Part shown: piece by piece, positions 1 through 7,748 of the stretch
Numbering within the stretch: the stretch's first letter is position 1
Layout of the letters: each line of letters opens with the position of its first letter
NCBI RefSeq assembly: GCF_021183825.1
Contig: NZ_CP089211.1
Span: 5,252,501-5,316,500 of the forward strand
Origin: Sinomicrobium kalidii
GTDB lineage: Bacteria > Bacteroidota > Bacteroidia > Flavobacteriales > Flavobacteriaceae
DNA length: 64,000 nt
Reading direction: 5' to 3'
The notes under the pieces: model-generated
The model's database searches: none
Seen by the model: only the letters and a program-made list of their open reading frames with translations
Told to the model about the DNA's origin: nothing
Program-made: the position numbers and the translations under genes

Positions 1-558
1 TTTGCCATGGAAGGTGAAGAGCTGGCAAGCGGAGCACTCCATGCCGATAATGTAGCCCCTGCCCTTTTGGGCGGTTTTTCCCTGGTGCGAAGCTATGAAC
101 CGCTGGATGTGGTAAAATTGCACACTCCCGGGGCACTTTATGCATCCATTATCCATCCGCAGATCGAGGTAAAAACGGCAGATGCCCGTTCCGTATTAAA
201 ACATTCCGTACCCTTGAAAAAAGCCATCCAGCAATGGGGCAATGTGGGCGGATTGGTAAGCGGACTTTACACCGAAGATTACGATCTCATTGCCCGATCC
301 CTCCACGACGGGATTATCGAACCGCTGCGGAGTCTGCTTATTCCCCGGTTTATGGAAGTCAAAGAGGCGGCCCTCACGGCAGGAGCCCTTGGCAGCGGAA
401 TATCGGGCTCAGGGCCTTCCATATTTGCGTTGAGCAAGGGAGAAGATACCGCCAAAAAAGTGGCAGAAGCCATGGCCGGGGTCTATGCCGACTCCGACGT
501 GGCATTCGACATACACATTTCCGGTATAAATCCTGAAGGCGTAAGGGTATTGTCATAA
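1..558 (+). CDS. thrB: Homoserine kinase, C-terminal part (5' truncated by window edge)
   Basis: This is the last 186 codons of a GHMP-superfamily kinase; the frame is open from base 1, so the true start lies outside the window. Homoserine kinase phosphorylates L-homoserine with ATP, the step before threonine synthase, in the cytoplasm. The late GHMP glycine-rich motif is visible as GALGSGISGSGPSIFAL near the C-terminus, and the N-terminal part shows ALHADNVAPALLGGF, typical of homoserine kinase. It is followed after 19 bp by a small NTPase and then thrC, so the gene order thrB-NTPase-thrC on the same strand supports a threonine biosynthesis operon. No frame disruption is seen. The ATP-binding loop (GHMP motif 2) is outside the window and cannot be checked. 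Confidence 0.92.
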   Translation, partial: FAMEGEELASGALHADNVAPALLGGFSLVRSYEPLDVVKLHTPGALYASIIHPQIEVKTADARSVLKHSVPLKKAIQQWGNVGGLVSGLYTEDYDLIARSLHDGIIEPLRSLLIPRFMEVKEAALTAGALGSGISGSGPSIFALSKGEDTAKKVAEAMAGVYADSDVAFDIHISGINPEGVRVLS

Positions 559-577
559 AACTTAAAACCGCGTATAT

Positions 578-1138
578 ATGAACAACTACGGGGAAAAAAG
601 TAGTTTTTATGTTTTTACGGGCGGGCCGGGATCGGGAAAGACCACTACCCTGCTGGCGCTTCAAAAGCACGGGTATGACCACGTACCCGAAGTAGCCAGG
701 AAGATCATCCGGGAGCAAATGGACAGAAACGGCGATGCCCTGCCCTGGAAAAACAGGCAAAAATACAGGGACCTTATGCTGGACCGGTCAGTGGACTCTT
801 ATTTGTCGGCCAGGCAGCATCATGAAGAAAAACCGTTGTTTTTTGACCGCGGGATTCCCGATACCCTGGCCTATTCTATTCTTGAGGATATCCCTGCTTC
901 CGAAAAACTGGAAACCGATGTCAACACCTATCGTTATCATTCCAAAGTGTTTATATTTCCTCCATGGGAAGAGATCTACAGAACCGACGGTGAACGGAAA
1001 CAGGATTTTGAAGAGGCCCTGAAGACCTACGAAGTGATGACGGAGACCTATGCCCGGCTGAACTATAAACCGGTAGTGCTTCCCAAAACCAATGTGGAAG
1101 AACGCGTAAAATTTATATTGAAACATCTCAACTTGTAA
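578..1138 (+). CDS. AAA-family P-loop NTPase of unknown function
   Basis: A 186-residue predicted cytoplasmic ATPase. A Walker A motif GGPGSGKTT lies at residues 15-23, and a Walker-B-like strand LFFDRGIPDT lies near residue 90. The size and the FDRGIPD motif resemble the AAA_28 group of small nucleoside-kinase-like ATPases often annotated only as 'ATPase'. No signal peptide or membrane segment is present. It sits between thrB (19 bp upstream) and thrC (6 bp downstream), so it is almost certainly cotranscribed with threonine synthesis genes. That placement may be functional or merely an operon insertion; the substrate cannot be told from the sequence. Start ATG 578 is the first in-frame ATG after the thrB stop. 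Confidence 0.75.
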   Translation: MNNYGEKSSFYVFTGGPGSGKTTTLLALQKHGYDHVPEVARKIIREQMDRNGDALPWKNRQKYRDLMLDRSVDSYLSARQHHEEKPLFFDRGIPDTLAYSILEDIPASEKLETDVNTYRYHSKVFIFPPWEEIYRTDGERKQDFEEALKTYEVMTETYARLNYKPVVLPKTNVEERVKFILKHLNL

Positions 1139-1144
1139 AAAAGA

Positions 1145-2449
1145 ATGAATTACAACAGCTTAAACCATAAAAGTAAAACTGCTTCCTTCAGGGAGGCCGT
1201 GATAAGGGGACTTGCCCCGGACAAGGGTTTATATTTCCCGGAATCTGTAACGGCATTAGATACGGCAAGCATCAAAGCCCTGGAGAATCTCCCTGACGAA
1301 GAAATTGCCTACCGGGCCATTAAACAGTTTGCAGGTGATGAAATTCCGGAAGGAGAACTCCGCAATATCGTCAGGGAAACACTGTCCTTTGAATTCCCGC
1401 TACGGGAAATTGAAGACAACGTGTATGCCCTGGAACTTTTTCACGGCCCTACAATGGCCTTTAAAGACGTGGGCGCCCGCTTTATGGCGCGGTGCCTCGG
1501 CTATTTTAACAGGAACAAAAAACAGGACGGCGGAAAAGTAAACGTATTGGTGGCCACTTCGGGCGATACGGGAGGTGCGGTAGCCAGCGGGTTCCTGGGC
1601 GTAAAAGGCGTAAATGTGGTGATCCTCTATCCGAAGGGCAAGGTAAGCGATATACAGGAAAGACAACTCACCACATTAGGACAAAACATCACTGCCCTGG
1701 AAGTGAACGGCACGTTTGACGACTGCCAGGATATGGTGAAAACTGCTTTTCTGGACGAAGGACTCAGGGAAAAGAACCTCACTTCGGCCAATTCGATAAA
1801 TGTAGCCCGGTGGCTCCCGCAGATGTTTTATTTCTTTTTTGCCTACAAACAGTTAAAAGATAAAAACAAAGATGTGGTCTTTGCCGTACCCAGCGGAAAT
1901 TTCGGCAATATCTGTGCAGGGATCATGGCCCACAGGCTCGGAATGCCGGCATACCATTTCGTTGCCGCCACGAACATTAATGACACTGTTCCGCAATACC
2001 TCAAAAGTGGCGTTTACAGCCCGAAACCGTCGCAGCAAACCATCTCCAATGCCATGGATGTGGGCAATCCGAGCAATTTTGTGCGTATTCAGCATTTATT
2101 TGACAATGACCTGGACGAATTAAAAGCCAGATTCTCCTCTTATAGTTTTACAGATGAAGCTACCCGCGATGCCATGTCCCGCATTTATGAAAAATCAGGC
2201 TACATTGCAGACCCTCACGGAGCAGTAGGCTATCTGGGATTAAAGGAGTACCTCAAGGACAATCCCGGAAAGACCGGAATATTCCTGGAAACCGCCCATC
2301 CCGTAAAGTTTCTTGATATTGTAGAAGAAACCCTCGGAGTCAATGTCGCCATACCGGAACAGATCAAAGCCGTTATGGGCAAAGACAAGGTCAAACTCAA
2401 TATCAGCAATTATGAAGAATTGAAGCGCTTTCTTCTTGAAAAGGAATAA
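1145..2449 (+). CDS. thrC: Threonine synthase
   Basis: A 434-residue PLP enzyme converting O-phospho-L-homoserine to L-threonine plus phosphate. The PLP lysine is in the segment HGPTMAFKDVGARF (Lys107), and the phosphate-binding stretch VATSGDTGGAVASGF follows about 40 residues later. Length matches the long threonine synthase class found in Proteobacteria and Bacteroidota. The SANSINVARWLPQ segment further supports the family. The gene starts 6 bp after the NTPase stop and is followed by a strong intrinsic terminator at 2454-2481, so it is the last gene of the thr operon. No regulatory leader for this operon is visible because its 5' end is outside the window. Confidence 0.95.
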   Translation: MNYNSLNHKSKTASFREAVIRGLAPDKGLYFPESVTALDTASIKALENLPDEEIAYRAIKQFAGDEIPEGELRNIVRETLSFEFPLREIEDNVYALELFHGPTMAFKDVGARFMARCLGYFNRNKKQDGGKVNVLVATSGDTGGAVASGFLGVKGVNVVILYPKGKVSDIQERQLTTLGQNITALEVNGTFDDCQDMVKTAFLDEGLREKNLTSANSINVARWLPQMFYFFFAYKQLKDKNKDVVFAVPSGNFGNICAGIMAHRLGMPAYHFVAATNINDTVPQYLKSGVYSPKPSQQTISNAMDVGNPSNFVRIQHLFDNDLDELKARFSSYSFTDEATRDAMSRIYEKSGYIADPHGAVGYLGLKEYLKDNPGKTGIFLETAHPVKFLDIVEETLGVNVAIPEQIKAVMGKDKVKLNISNYEELKRFLLEKE

Positions 2450-2453
2450 ACCA

Positions 2454-2481
2454 CTCTGCACCTTTCAGTGCAGAGGTTTTC
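2454..2481 (+). terminator. Intrinsic terminator after thrC
   Basis: An 8-bp perfect stem CTCTGCAC / GTGCAGAG (2454-2461 and 2468-2475) with a 6-base loop is followed by GTTTTCTTT. It begins 4 bp after the thrC stop. A second, weaker GC hairpin (GGGG at 2488-2491, CCCC at 2500-2503, then CCTTTTT) follows immediately, giving a tandem terminator. Confidence 0.85.
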
Positions 2482-2626
2482 TTTACCGGGGACTAAAAGC
2501 CCCCCTTTTTAGAAAGCAATAAAATCACCAAGTTATTAGGTGGATTGAGTTATTGAGTTATTGTGTGTTGACTAAATAACTCAATAACTTCATAACTCAA
2601 TAACCTGGATTATAATTTTTTCGCAC

Positions 2627-2672
2627 TACTAAAGTACTGCAATAAAATTGCAGGGTTTGACACCCTAAACTG
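2627..2672 (-). repeat. Intergenic 'GTGTCAAACC' repeat, copy 1
   Basis: Read on the minus strand, this 46-base segment starts CAGTTTAGGGTGTCAAACCC and ends TACTTTAGT. It contains two small hairpins (CTGCA/TGCAG and GGGT/ACCC). A diverged copy sits at 15060-15105 in plus orientation, sharing GGTGTCAAACC and ending ACTTTAGT. It lies in the 364-bp gap between thrC and the peroxiredoxin gene. That gap also holds AT-rich imperfect repeats of the GAGTTATTGAGTTATT type at about 2545-2605 with an inverted partner; no coding sequence is seen in it. Confidence 0.5.
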
Positions 2673-2705
2673 AGACCAATAAAATATCCCTGTTAAAGCA
2701 CGCTT

Positions 2706-2740
2706 TAAAAGTCCCGGAACAACTATCGGGACTTTTTTTA
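2706..2740 (+). terminator. Orphan intrinsic terminator upstream of the peroxiredoxin gene
   Basis: A 10-bp stem, AAAAGTCCCG (2707-2716) and CGGGACTTTT (2727-2736), is followed by a run of seven T (2733-2739, partly in the stem). It is about 230 bp beyond the thrC terminator and 75 bp before the next start codon. It therefore terminates either read-through, a short RNA starting in the repeat region, or a leader of the downstream gene. The stem is symmetric enough to act in both directions. Confidence 0.7.
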
Positions 2741-2813
2741 TGCTTTTGGCCGGGCTTCGCTTTTTTCTCCTTACCTTGTAAAGACTTTAACAACACACTA
2801 AAATACTTATCAC

Positions 2814-3497
2814 ATGAAATTTCTTTGGACATTGGCCCTGTTTGCCGTTTTAATAGCGTGTAAACGGGAGCAGAAACAGGAATCGGAAGAAACCACCACA
2901 CAGGAAGCGGTAGATACCGTAGCCAAACCGGCCGTGGATTATGCCAAATTCGGCATGGATAACGGGGATCTTCCCGAAGGGCTGGAAGAAGGCGATCCTG
3001 CCCCCGAAGTATCTTTTGTCGGGGAGGACGGAAAAGAAGTGGCTTTGGCAGATCTGTATAAAGACCAGCCTGTGGTTGTTTTGTTTTACAGGGGATATTG
3101 GTGCCCTGTATGCAACAAGTACCTTTCGGACTTTGCTTCCAGAGCCAAACAAATTGAGGAAAAAGGAGCAAAACTCGTAGCCATCACCCCGGAATCTTAC
3201 GATAATGTGGCAAAGACCGTGGAAAACACAGGCGCGGAATTCACTATCTTTTCAGACCCCGACGGGCGAGTTATCGAAGCTTTTGATGTGGATTTTGATG
3301 TCACGAAAGACTACCAGAACCTGGTACAGGAAAAACTGGGCACCTCCATTGCGGAGGCCAATGCTTCCGGTGAGGCCGTACTACCCGTTCCGGCAACATT
3401 TATTATCGATACGGACGGCACGGTAGTGTTCAAGCAATTCAACCCGGACTATACTCAAAGAGCCTCGGTAGAAGAGATCATAAAAAACCTGCCGTAA
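2814..3497 (+). CDS. Peroxiredoxin-like (AhpC/TSA-type) lipoprotein
   Basis: A 227-residue predicted lipoprotein. The signal peptide MKFLWTLALFAVLIAC has a lipobox ending at Cys16, followed by a charged, low-complexity linker to about residue 55. The rest is a thioredoxin-fold domain with FYRGYWCPVCNKYLSDF, giving candidate redox cysteines Cys97 and Cys100, and the downstream segments AITPES and TFIIDTDG typical of AhpC/TSA proteins. The likely role is thiol-dependent peroxide reduction or disulfide chemistry at the cell envelope. The CPVC arrangement resembles the 'peroxiredoxin-like' group rather than classical AhpC. It is preceded by an orphan terminator and converges with the FAD oxidase gene 45 bp downstream. 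Confidence 0.82.
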   Translation: MKFLWTLALFAVLIACKREQKQESEETTTQEAVDTVAKPAVDYAKFGMDNGDLPEGLEEGDPAPEVSFVGEDGKEVALADLYKDQPVVVLFYRGYWCPVCNKYLSDFASRAKQIEEKGAKLVAITPESYDNVAKTVENTGAEFTIFSDPDGRVIEAFDVDFDVTKDYQNLVQEKLGTSIAEANASGEAVLPVPATFIIDTDGTVVFKQFNPDYTQRASVEEIIKNLP

Positions 3498-3541
3498 AGG
3501 AAAGGGAAAATTTAAAGTTTAAAAGGTCCCGCGGGGATTCT

Positions 3542-6442
3542 TCAATTTATCAATGCTTCCTTCAGGATCGTGACCGGATGTTTGGCCTTTTTGCCCGTTC
3601 CGTCCAGTATCTGGTGCCGGCAACTGGTGCCGTTTGCTGCTATTACCGTATCACCTTCGGCATTACGGACCGCCGGAAAAAGTCGCAACTCCCCTACTTT
3701 CATACTCAGCTCATAATGTTCCTTTTCATATCCGAACGATCCGGCCATTCCGCAACAACCGCTGTTTATGATACTTACCTTATAATTTTCCGGCAGGTTA
3801 AGCATGTCGAATGTCACTTTCTGGCCGGACAAGGCTTTCTGGTGACAGTGGTTGTGTATTTTCACCTGCCGGGCTTCCGAAGTGAACTGTGCGGCGGTGA
3901 TATTTCCCTTTTTTATTTCCGAAGCTATAAATTCTTCTATCAGGAAAACATTCCGGGCCAGTTGCTCCGCACCTTTCTTGTCGGTAGCAAGTCTCATGTA
4001 TTCGTCCCGGAATGACAGGACGGCCGAAGGTTCCAGCCCGATCAGGGGAAGGTTCTCCGAAACCGTGCCATGAAGTTTAGCTATATTTTTATCAGCAATT
4101 TTAGCAGCCTGCTTCAGGAACCCTTTCGAAATAAAAGTACGTCCGCTTTGTCCCTTGTAAATTTTTACACGATAACCGAGTCTGTCCAATAACACTACAG
4201 CATCATTGCCGATATTTCCATCTAAGTAGTTGGAAAATTCATCAATAAACAGGATTACCTCACCTTTTACTTTAATATTTTCAGATGCTGTACTGACTAC
4301 AGTTCCGGGCCTTTTAAAAGGTTTTACGGGAGGAAGACTTCGCTTTCCGGAAATACCGAACGCGTTTTTGAGCAATCCCCCGGTGATGTTGTTACTGTAT
4401 ATTTCATTGACCAGCCATGGAAACAGGGCCCCGGCACGGTTAAACTGTGTGTTATAGGCAAAGACCTTATCTCTCAGACTGGTGCCGTTTTCCTTTTGGT
4501 ACTGGTATAAAAATTCCGCTTTGAGGGTGGCCATGTCCACATTACTGGGGCATTCACTGCTACAGGCCTTGCAGCTCAGGCAAAGGTCGAGTACTTCCTT
4601 GATTTCCGGGTGATCAAACCTGTTTTCCTTGTCTGACCGGGTCAGGAATTCCCGCAAGGTATTGGCCCTGGCCCGGGTGGTGTCCTTTTCGTTTTTGGTG
4701 GCGTGATAGCTTGGGCACATGGCACCGGCAGAAAGATGTGTTTTCCGGCAATCGCCGCTGCCGTTGCATTGTTCCGTAGCCCGCAATACGCCTTCCGTGT
4801 CTGAAAAATCAAGGAAGGTTTTTATTTCGGGTTCAATACGGTCCTTTTCATACCGCAGTGAGGCATCCATCGGAGGGGAATGGACTATTTTTCCGGGGTT
4901 GAAGATATTTTCGGGGTCAAATACGGATTTTATATCCGAAAGGAGCCGGTAATTGTCTTCACCCAACTTCAGTTTTATAAATTCCGAACGCACTATGCCG
5001 TCCCCGTGTTCACCACTCAGGGAACCGTTGTATTTCTTTACCAGGTAAGCCACATCCGTGGTAATTTTCCTGAAAAGGACCACATCTTCCGAAGCTTTCA
5101 GGTTGAGTATCGGCCGCAGGTGCAGTTCTCCGGCACCGGCATGGGCATAATAGACCGCCCTTTGTCCGTATTTTTTCATCAACGCGGAAAATTCGGCAAT
5201 ATAGGGCGCCAGGTCATCCAGGGCCACGGCAGTATCTTCAATACAGGCTACGGCTTTTTTGTCGCCTACAATATTTCCGAGTAACCCCAATCCCGCCTTG
5301 CGCAATTCGAGGGCTTTTTGAATGTCATCTCCGTACAATACGGGAAAAGCATAACTCAGCCCGCTTTCCCGAACGGTCGTTACAAGCCGGTCTTTTTTAG
5401 TTTCCAGTTCCTGTTGATCGTCGGCCCTCAACTCCAGCATCAGTATCGCTTCCGGATCGCCTTCTATGAAAAAGCGGTTGGGCATCTGGCTCTTGTTGTT
5501 TTTGGTACAGTCCAGGATCACCTTGTCCATCATCTCACAGGTAAACAGGTGATGTTGCATTACGGGCACCACGGCATTCAGACAGTTCTCTATACTCTCA
5601 AAATGAGCGGCTACCATGACACTGTGTTTTGGGGGCAGGTCTTCCAGTTTCAGCTTTATTTTCGTGATAAAAGCCAACGTACCTTCACTGCCGCATATGA
5701 GTTTGCAGAGATTAAAATCTTCCCCTTCCGTTTCAAAAGGTTTCAGTTTTATTATTTCGTCCAGGGCATACCCGTTGTTTCGCCGGTGAATTTCAGGTTT
5801 GGGATAAGCTTCCTTAATGTTTTGCCGTACTTCTTCAGAGCTTAGTTTTTCATTTAATTTCCTGTATATATTTCCTTCAAGGGTATCAAGTTCAAGTTTT
5901 TCTTTAAATTCTTTTTCTGTCAGCGATTTAAAAATAACCTCCGAACCGTCAGACAAAACAGCCTCGATTTCCAATACCTTGTCCCTTGTCACACCATACC
6001 GGATCGACGTGGTACCGCTCGAATTGTTTCCCACCATCCCTCCTATCATGCAACGATTGGACGTGGACGTATTCGGCCCGAAAAAAAGATTGTACAGTTC
6101 GAGATACCGGTTCAGTTCATCGCGAATAACCCCGGGTTCTACATCTACGGTCCTTTTTTCCCTGTTGACATTAAAAATCCTTGTAAAATGCCGGGAAACA
6201 TCTACTACGATCCCTTCTCCCACACATTGCCCTGCAAGTGAGGTCCCTGCCGTACGCGGAATCAGGGAGAGCCTGTTTTCAGCAGCATATGTTATCAGTT
6301 TCTTGATGTCTGCTTTGGTACGGGGATATGCAACGGCCATGGGGAGTTTCCTGTAAACGGAAGCATCTGTGGCATAAATATTCCGGTAAAGATCATCAAA
6401 CCGTATTTCACCTTCAAGCTGTATGTCTGTCGATTTTAACAT
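3542..6442 (-). CDS. FAD-linked oxidase / Fe-S protein, YdiJ-like (D-2-hydroxyacid dehydrogenase)
   Basis: A 966-residue cytoplasmic flavoprotein. Residues about 15-240 form the FAD-binding PCMH domain (PRTAGTSLAGQCVG; SNRCMIGGMVGNNSSGT). About 270-530 is the FAD-oxidase C-terminal domain (HAGAGELHLRP; LSGEHGDGIVRSEF). About 560-680 carries a ferredoxin-type region with CLSCKACSSECP. The C-terminal part has CCG-type motifs (HNHCHQKAL; NSGCCGMAGSFGYE). This FAD plus Fe-S plus CCG layout matches YdiJ/D-2-hydroxyglutarate-dehydrogenase-type enzymes and some D-lactate dehydrogenases. The substrate is not certain. It stands alone, with a candidate promoter 48 bp upstream. Confidence 0.85.
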   Translation of the reverse strand: MLKSTDIQLEGEIRFDDLYRNIYATDASVYRKLPMAVAYPRTKADIKKLITYAAENRLSLIPRTAGTSLAGQCVGEGIVVDVSRHFTRIFNVNREKRTVDVEPGVIRDELNRYLELYNLFFGPNTSTSNRCMIGGMVGNNSSGTTSIRYGVTRDKVLEIEAVLSDGSEVIFKSLTEKEFKEKLELDTLEGNIYRKLNEKLSSEEVRQNIKEAYPKPEIHRRNNGYALDEIIKLKPFETEGEDFNLCKLICGSEGTLAFITKIKLKLEDLPPKHSVMVAAHFESIENCLNAVVPVMQHHLFTCEMMDKVILDCTKNNKSQMPNRFFIEGDPEAILMLELRADDQQELETKKDRLVTTVRESGLSYAFPVLYGDDIQKALELRKAGLGLLGNIVGDKKAVACIEDTAVALDDLAPYIAEFSALMKKYGQRAVYYAHAGAGELHLRPILNLKASEDVVLFRKITTDVAYLVKKYNGSLSGEHGDGIVRSEFIKLKLGEDNYRLLSDIKSVFDPENIFNPGKIVHSPPMDASLRYEKDRIEPEIKTFLDFSDTEGVLRATEQCNGSGDCRKTHLSAGAMCPSYHATKNEKDTTRARANTLREFLTRSDKENRFDHPEIKEVLDLCLSCKACSSECPSNVDMATLKAEFLYQYQKENGTSLRDKVFAYNTQFNRAGALFPWLVNEIYSNNITGGLLKNAFGISGKRSLPPVKPFKRPGTVVSTASENIKVKGEVILFIDEFSNYLDGNIGNDAVVLLDRLGYRVKIYKGQSGRTFISKGFLKQAAKIADKNIAKLHGTVSENLPLIGLEPSAVLSFRDEYMRLATDKKGAEQLARNVFLIEEFIASEIKKGNITAAQFTSEARQVKIHNHCHQKALSGQKVTFDMLNLPENYKVSIINSGCCGMAGSFGYEKEHYELSMKVGELRLFPAVRNAEGDTVIAANGTSCRHQILDGTGKKAKHPVTILKEALIN

Positions 6443-6489
6443 GCTGTTCCATAAGATTTGTGTAAAAATAGCGTTGTATGGGCATTAAA

Positions 6490-6497
6490 CAAAGTTA
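6490..6497 (-). promoter_or_regulatory. Candidate Bacteroidota -7 element for the FAD oxidase gene
   Basis: Read on the minus strand this is TAACTTTG, a perfect match to TAnnTTTG, about 48 bp before the start codon at 6442. No convincing TTG -33 box was found at the right distance, so the call is weak. Confidence 0.3.
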
Positions 6498-6506
6498 AAA
6501 TATACT

Positions 6507-6983
6507 ATGAGAAAATTATTTCTGTTATTTATTGTAGCCATGGGAGCCATTACCATATCTCATGCCCAGAGGATTGCACCGAATGCTCTCGGTTTGCGTA
6601 TAGGCGACAGTGACGGGTTTGGTGCGGAAATATCGTACCAAAGGGCCCTGAAAAGCGATACCCGACTGGAGTTTGACCTGGGATGGAGGGACTCTGACAA
6701 TGTAGACGCCTTTAAGCTCACCGCCCTGCACCAGTGGGTATGGCGACTGGATGGCAATTTTAACTGGTTTGCCGGTGCCGGCGGAGGAATCGGAAGCTAT
6801 GAATACGACCATATCGACGAAAGCGGAACGTTTATTTTTGCTGCCGGAGATATAGGTATTGAGTATAATTTTGATATTCCTCTCGTACTTTCCCTGGATA
6901 TGCGGCCGGAATTAGGGTTTACGGACGAATACAGGGATGACCTGGACCTGGATATCGCACTCGGGGTCAGGTTTCAGTTCTAA
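6507..6983 (+). CDS. Secreted beta-strand-rich protein, probable small outer-membrane barrel (paralog A)
   Basis: A 158-residue protein with a signal peptide (MRKLFLLFIVAMGAITISHAQ, cleavage likely after HAQ near residue 21). The mature part alternates hydrophobic and polar residues and has many Gly and aromatic residues, for example FNWFAGAGGGIGSYEYD and VLSLDMRPELGFTDEYRDD. It ends in Phe (GVRFQF), the usual C-terminal signature of an outer-membrane beta barrel. It has no recognised enzymatic motif. It is about three-quarters identical by eye to the next gene, which has the same length, so the two are a tandem duplication. Function unknown. Confidence 0.72.
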   Translation: MRKLFLLFIVAMGAITISHAQRIAPNALGLRIGDSDGFGAEISYQRALKSDTRLEFDLGWRDSDNVDAFKLTALHQWVWRLDGNFNWFAGAGGGIGSYEYDHIDESGTFIFAAGDIGIEYNFDIPLVLSLDMRPELGFTDEYRDDLDLDIALGVRFQF

Positions 6984-7114
6984 AGGACGATAATAAAGTC
7001 ATTTCGTCATTTTGTAGTTAATTGTTTAAACCTGATGTGGGTTTTTGGCAATAAAAATTGAAAAAAATTCCATATCTTGCATATATCAGGATTATTAATC
7101 TAACACTATCTGTT

Positions 7115-7591
7115 ATGAAAAAATTATTTTTTTTAGCTGTAATGACACTGGGTTTTGCAGTAACTTCCCAGGCACAGGAAATCGCTCCTAATGCAATCGG
7201 TTTACGTTTGGGCGACAGTGACGGTTTCGGGGCGGAAATTTCGTACCAGAGAGCACTTGCTGCCGCCAACCGTCTTGAGCTCGACCTCGGATGGAGGGAT
7301 TCAGACCATGTAGATGCCTTTAAACTTACCGGTCTGTACCAATGGGTATGGTCCCTGGAAGGTAATTTTAACTGGTATGCCGGTGCCGGTGGAGGTCTGG
7401 GCAGTTATGACAATAATGACATCGATGATAGCGGCGCCTTCTTTTTCGTAGCAGGTGACGTGGGGATCGAATACAATTTTGATATTCCGCTTTTGCTATC
7501 TCTCGATATCCGTCCGGAGCTCGGCTTTACGGATGAATACAGGGACGGACTCGACCTGGACATTGCGCTGGGTGTCCGCTACCAGTTTTAG
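7115..7591 (+). CDS. Secreted beta-strand-rich protein, probable small outer-membrane barrel (paralog B)
   Basis: A 158-residue paralog of the preceding gene. I place the start at ATG 7115 because this gives a clean signal peptide (MKKLFFLAVMTLGFAVTSQAQ) and the same total length as paralog A; an upstream TTG in frame at 7058 would add 19 residues that break the signal peptide. The shared core includes LGDSDGFGAEISYQRAL, LELDLGWRDSD and LDIRPELGFTDEYRDG, ending YQF. It is followed by an intrinsic terminator at 7615-7650. The intergenic gap between the two copies is 131 bp, AT-rich, and long enough for a separate promoter. Function unknown. Confidence 0.72.
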   Translation: MKKLFFLAVMTLGFAVTSQAQEIAPNAIGLRLGDSDGFGAEISYQRALAAANRLELDLGWRDSDHVDAFKLTGLYQWVWSLEGNFNWYAGAGGGLGSYDNNDIDDSGAFFFVAGDVGIEYNFDIPLLLSLDIRPELGFTDEYRDGLDLDIALGVRYQF

Positions 7592-7614
7592 GACAAATCC
7601 GAAGATTAAAATTT

Positions 7615-7650
7615 CAACTCCCGAAAGCCCTGTGCTTCCGGGAGTTTTTT
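7615..7650 (+). terminator. Intrinsic terminator after paralog B
   Basis: The stem AACTCCCGAA / TTCCGGGAGTT has a one-base bulge and a loop of about ten bases, and is followed by TTTTTT. It lies 24 bp after the stop codon. Confidence 0.75.
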
Positions 7651-7748
7651 GTTGATAGTAATCGGAGGCCTGTTTTTCTCAAAGGACATAAGCAGAATAT
7701 AGGATTTTAGTTGTTTATTATTACCTTTAGGTCCAAAACACACCCGGA

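Noticed and set aside
3578..6356. Long plus-strand reading frames antisense to the FAD oxidase gene
   Set aside because: They lack recognisable motifs and mirror codon structure of the real gene on the minus strand; the same holds for the 655-codon frame opposite ilvB (47777-49744).
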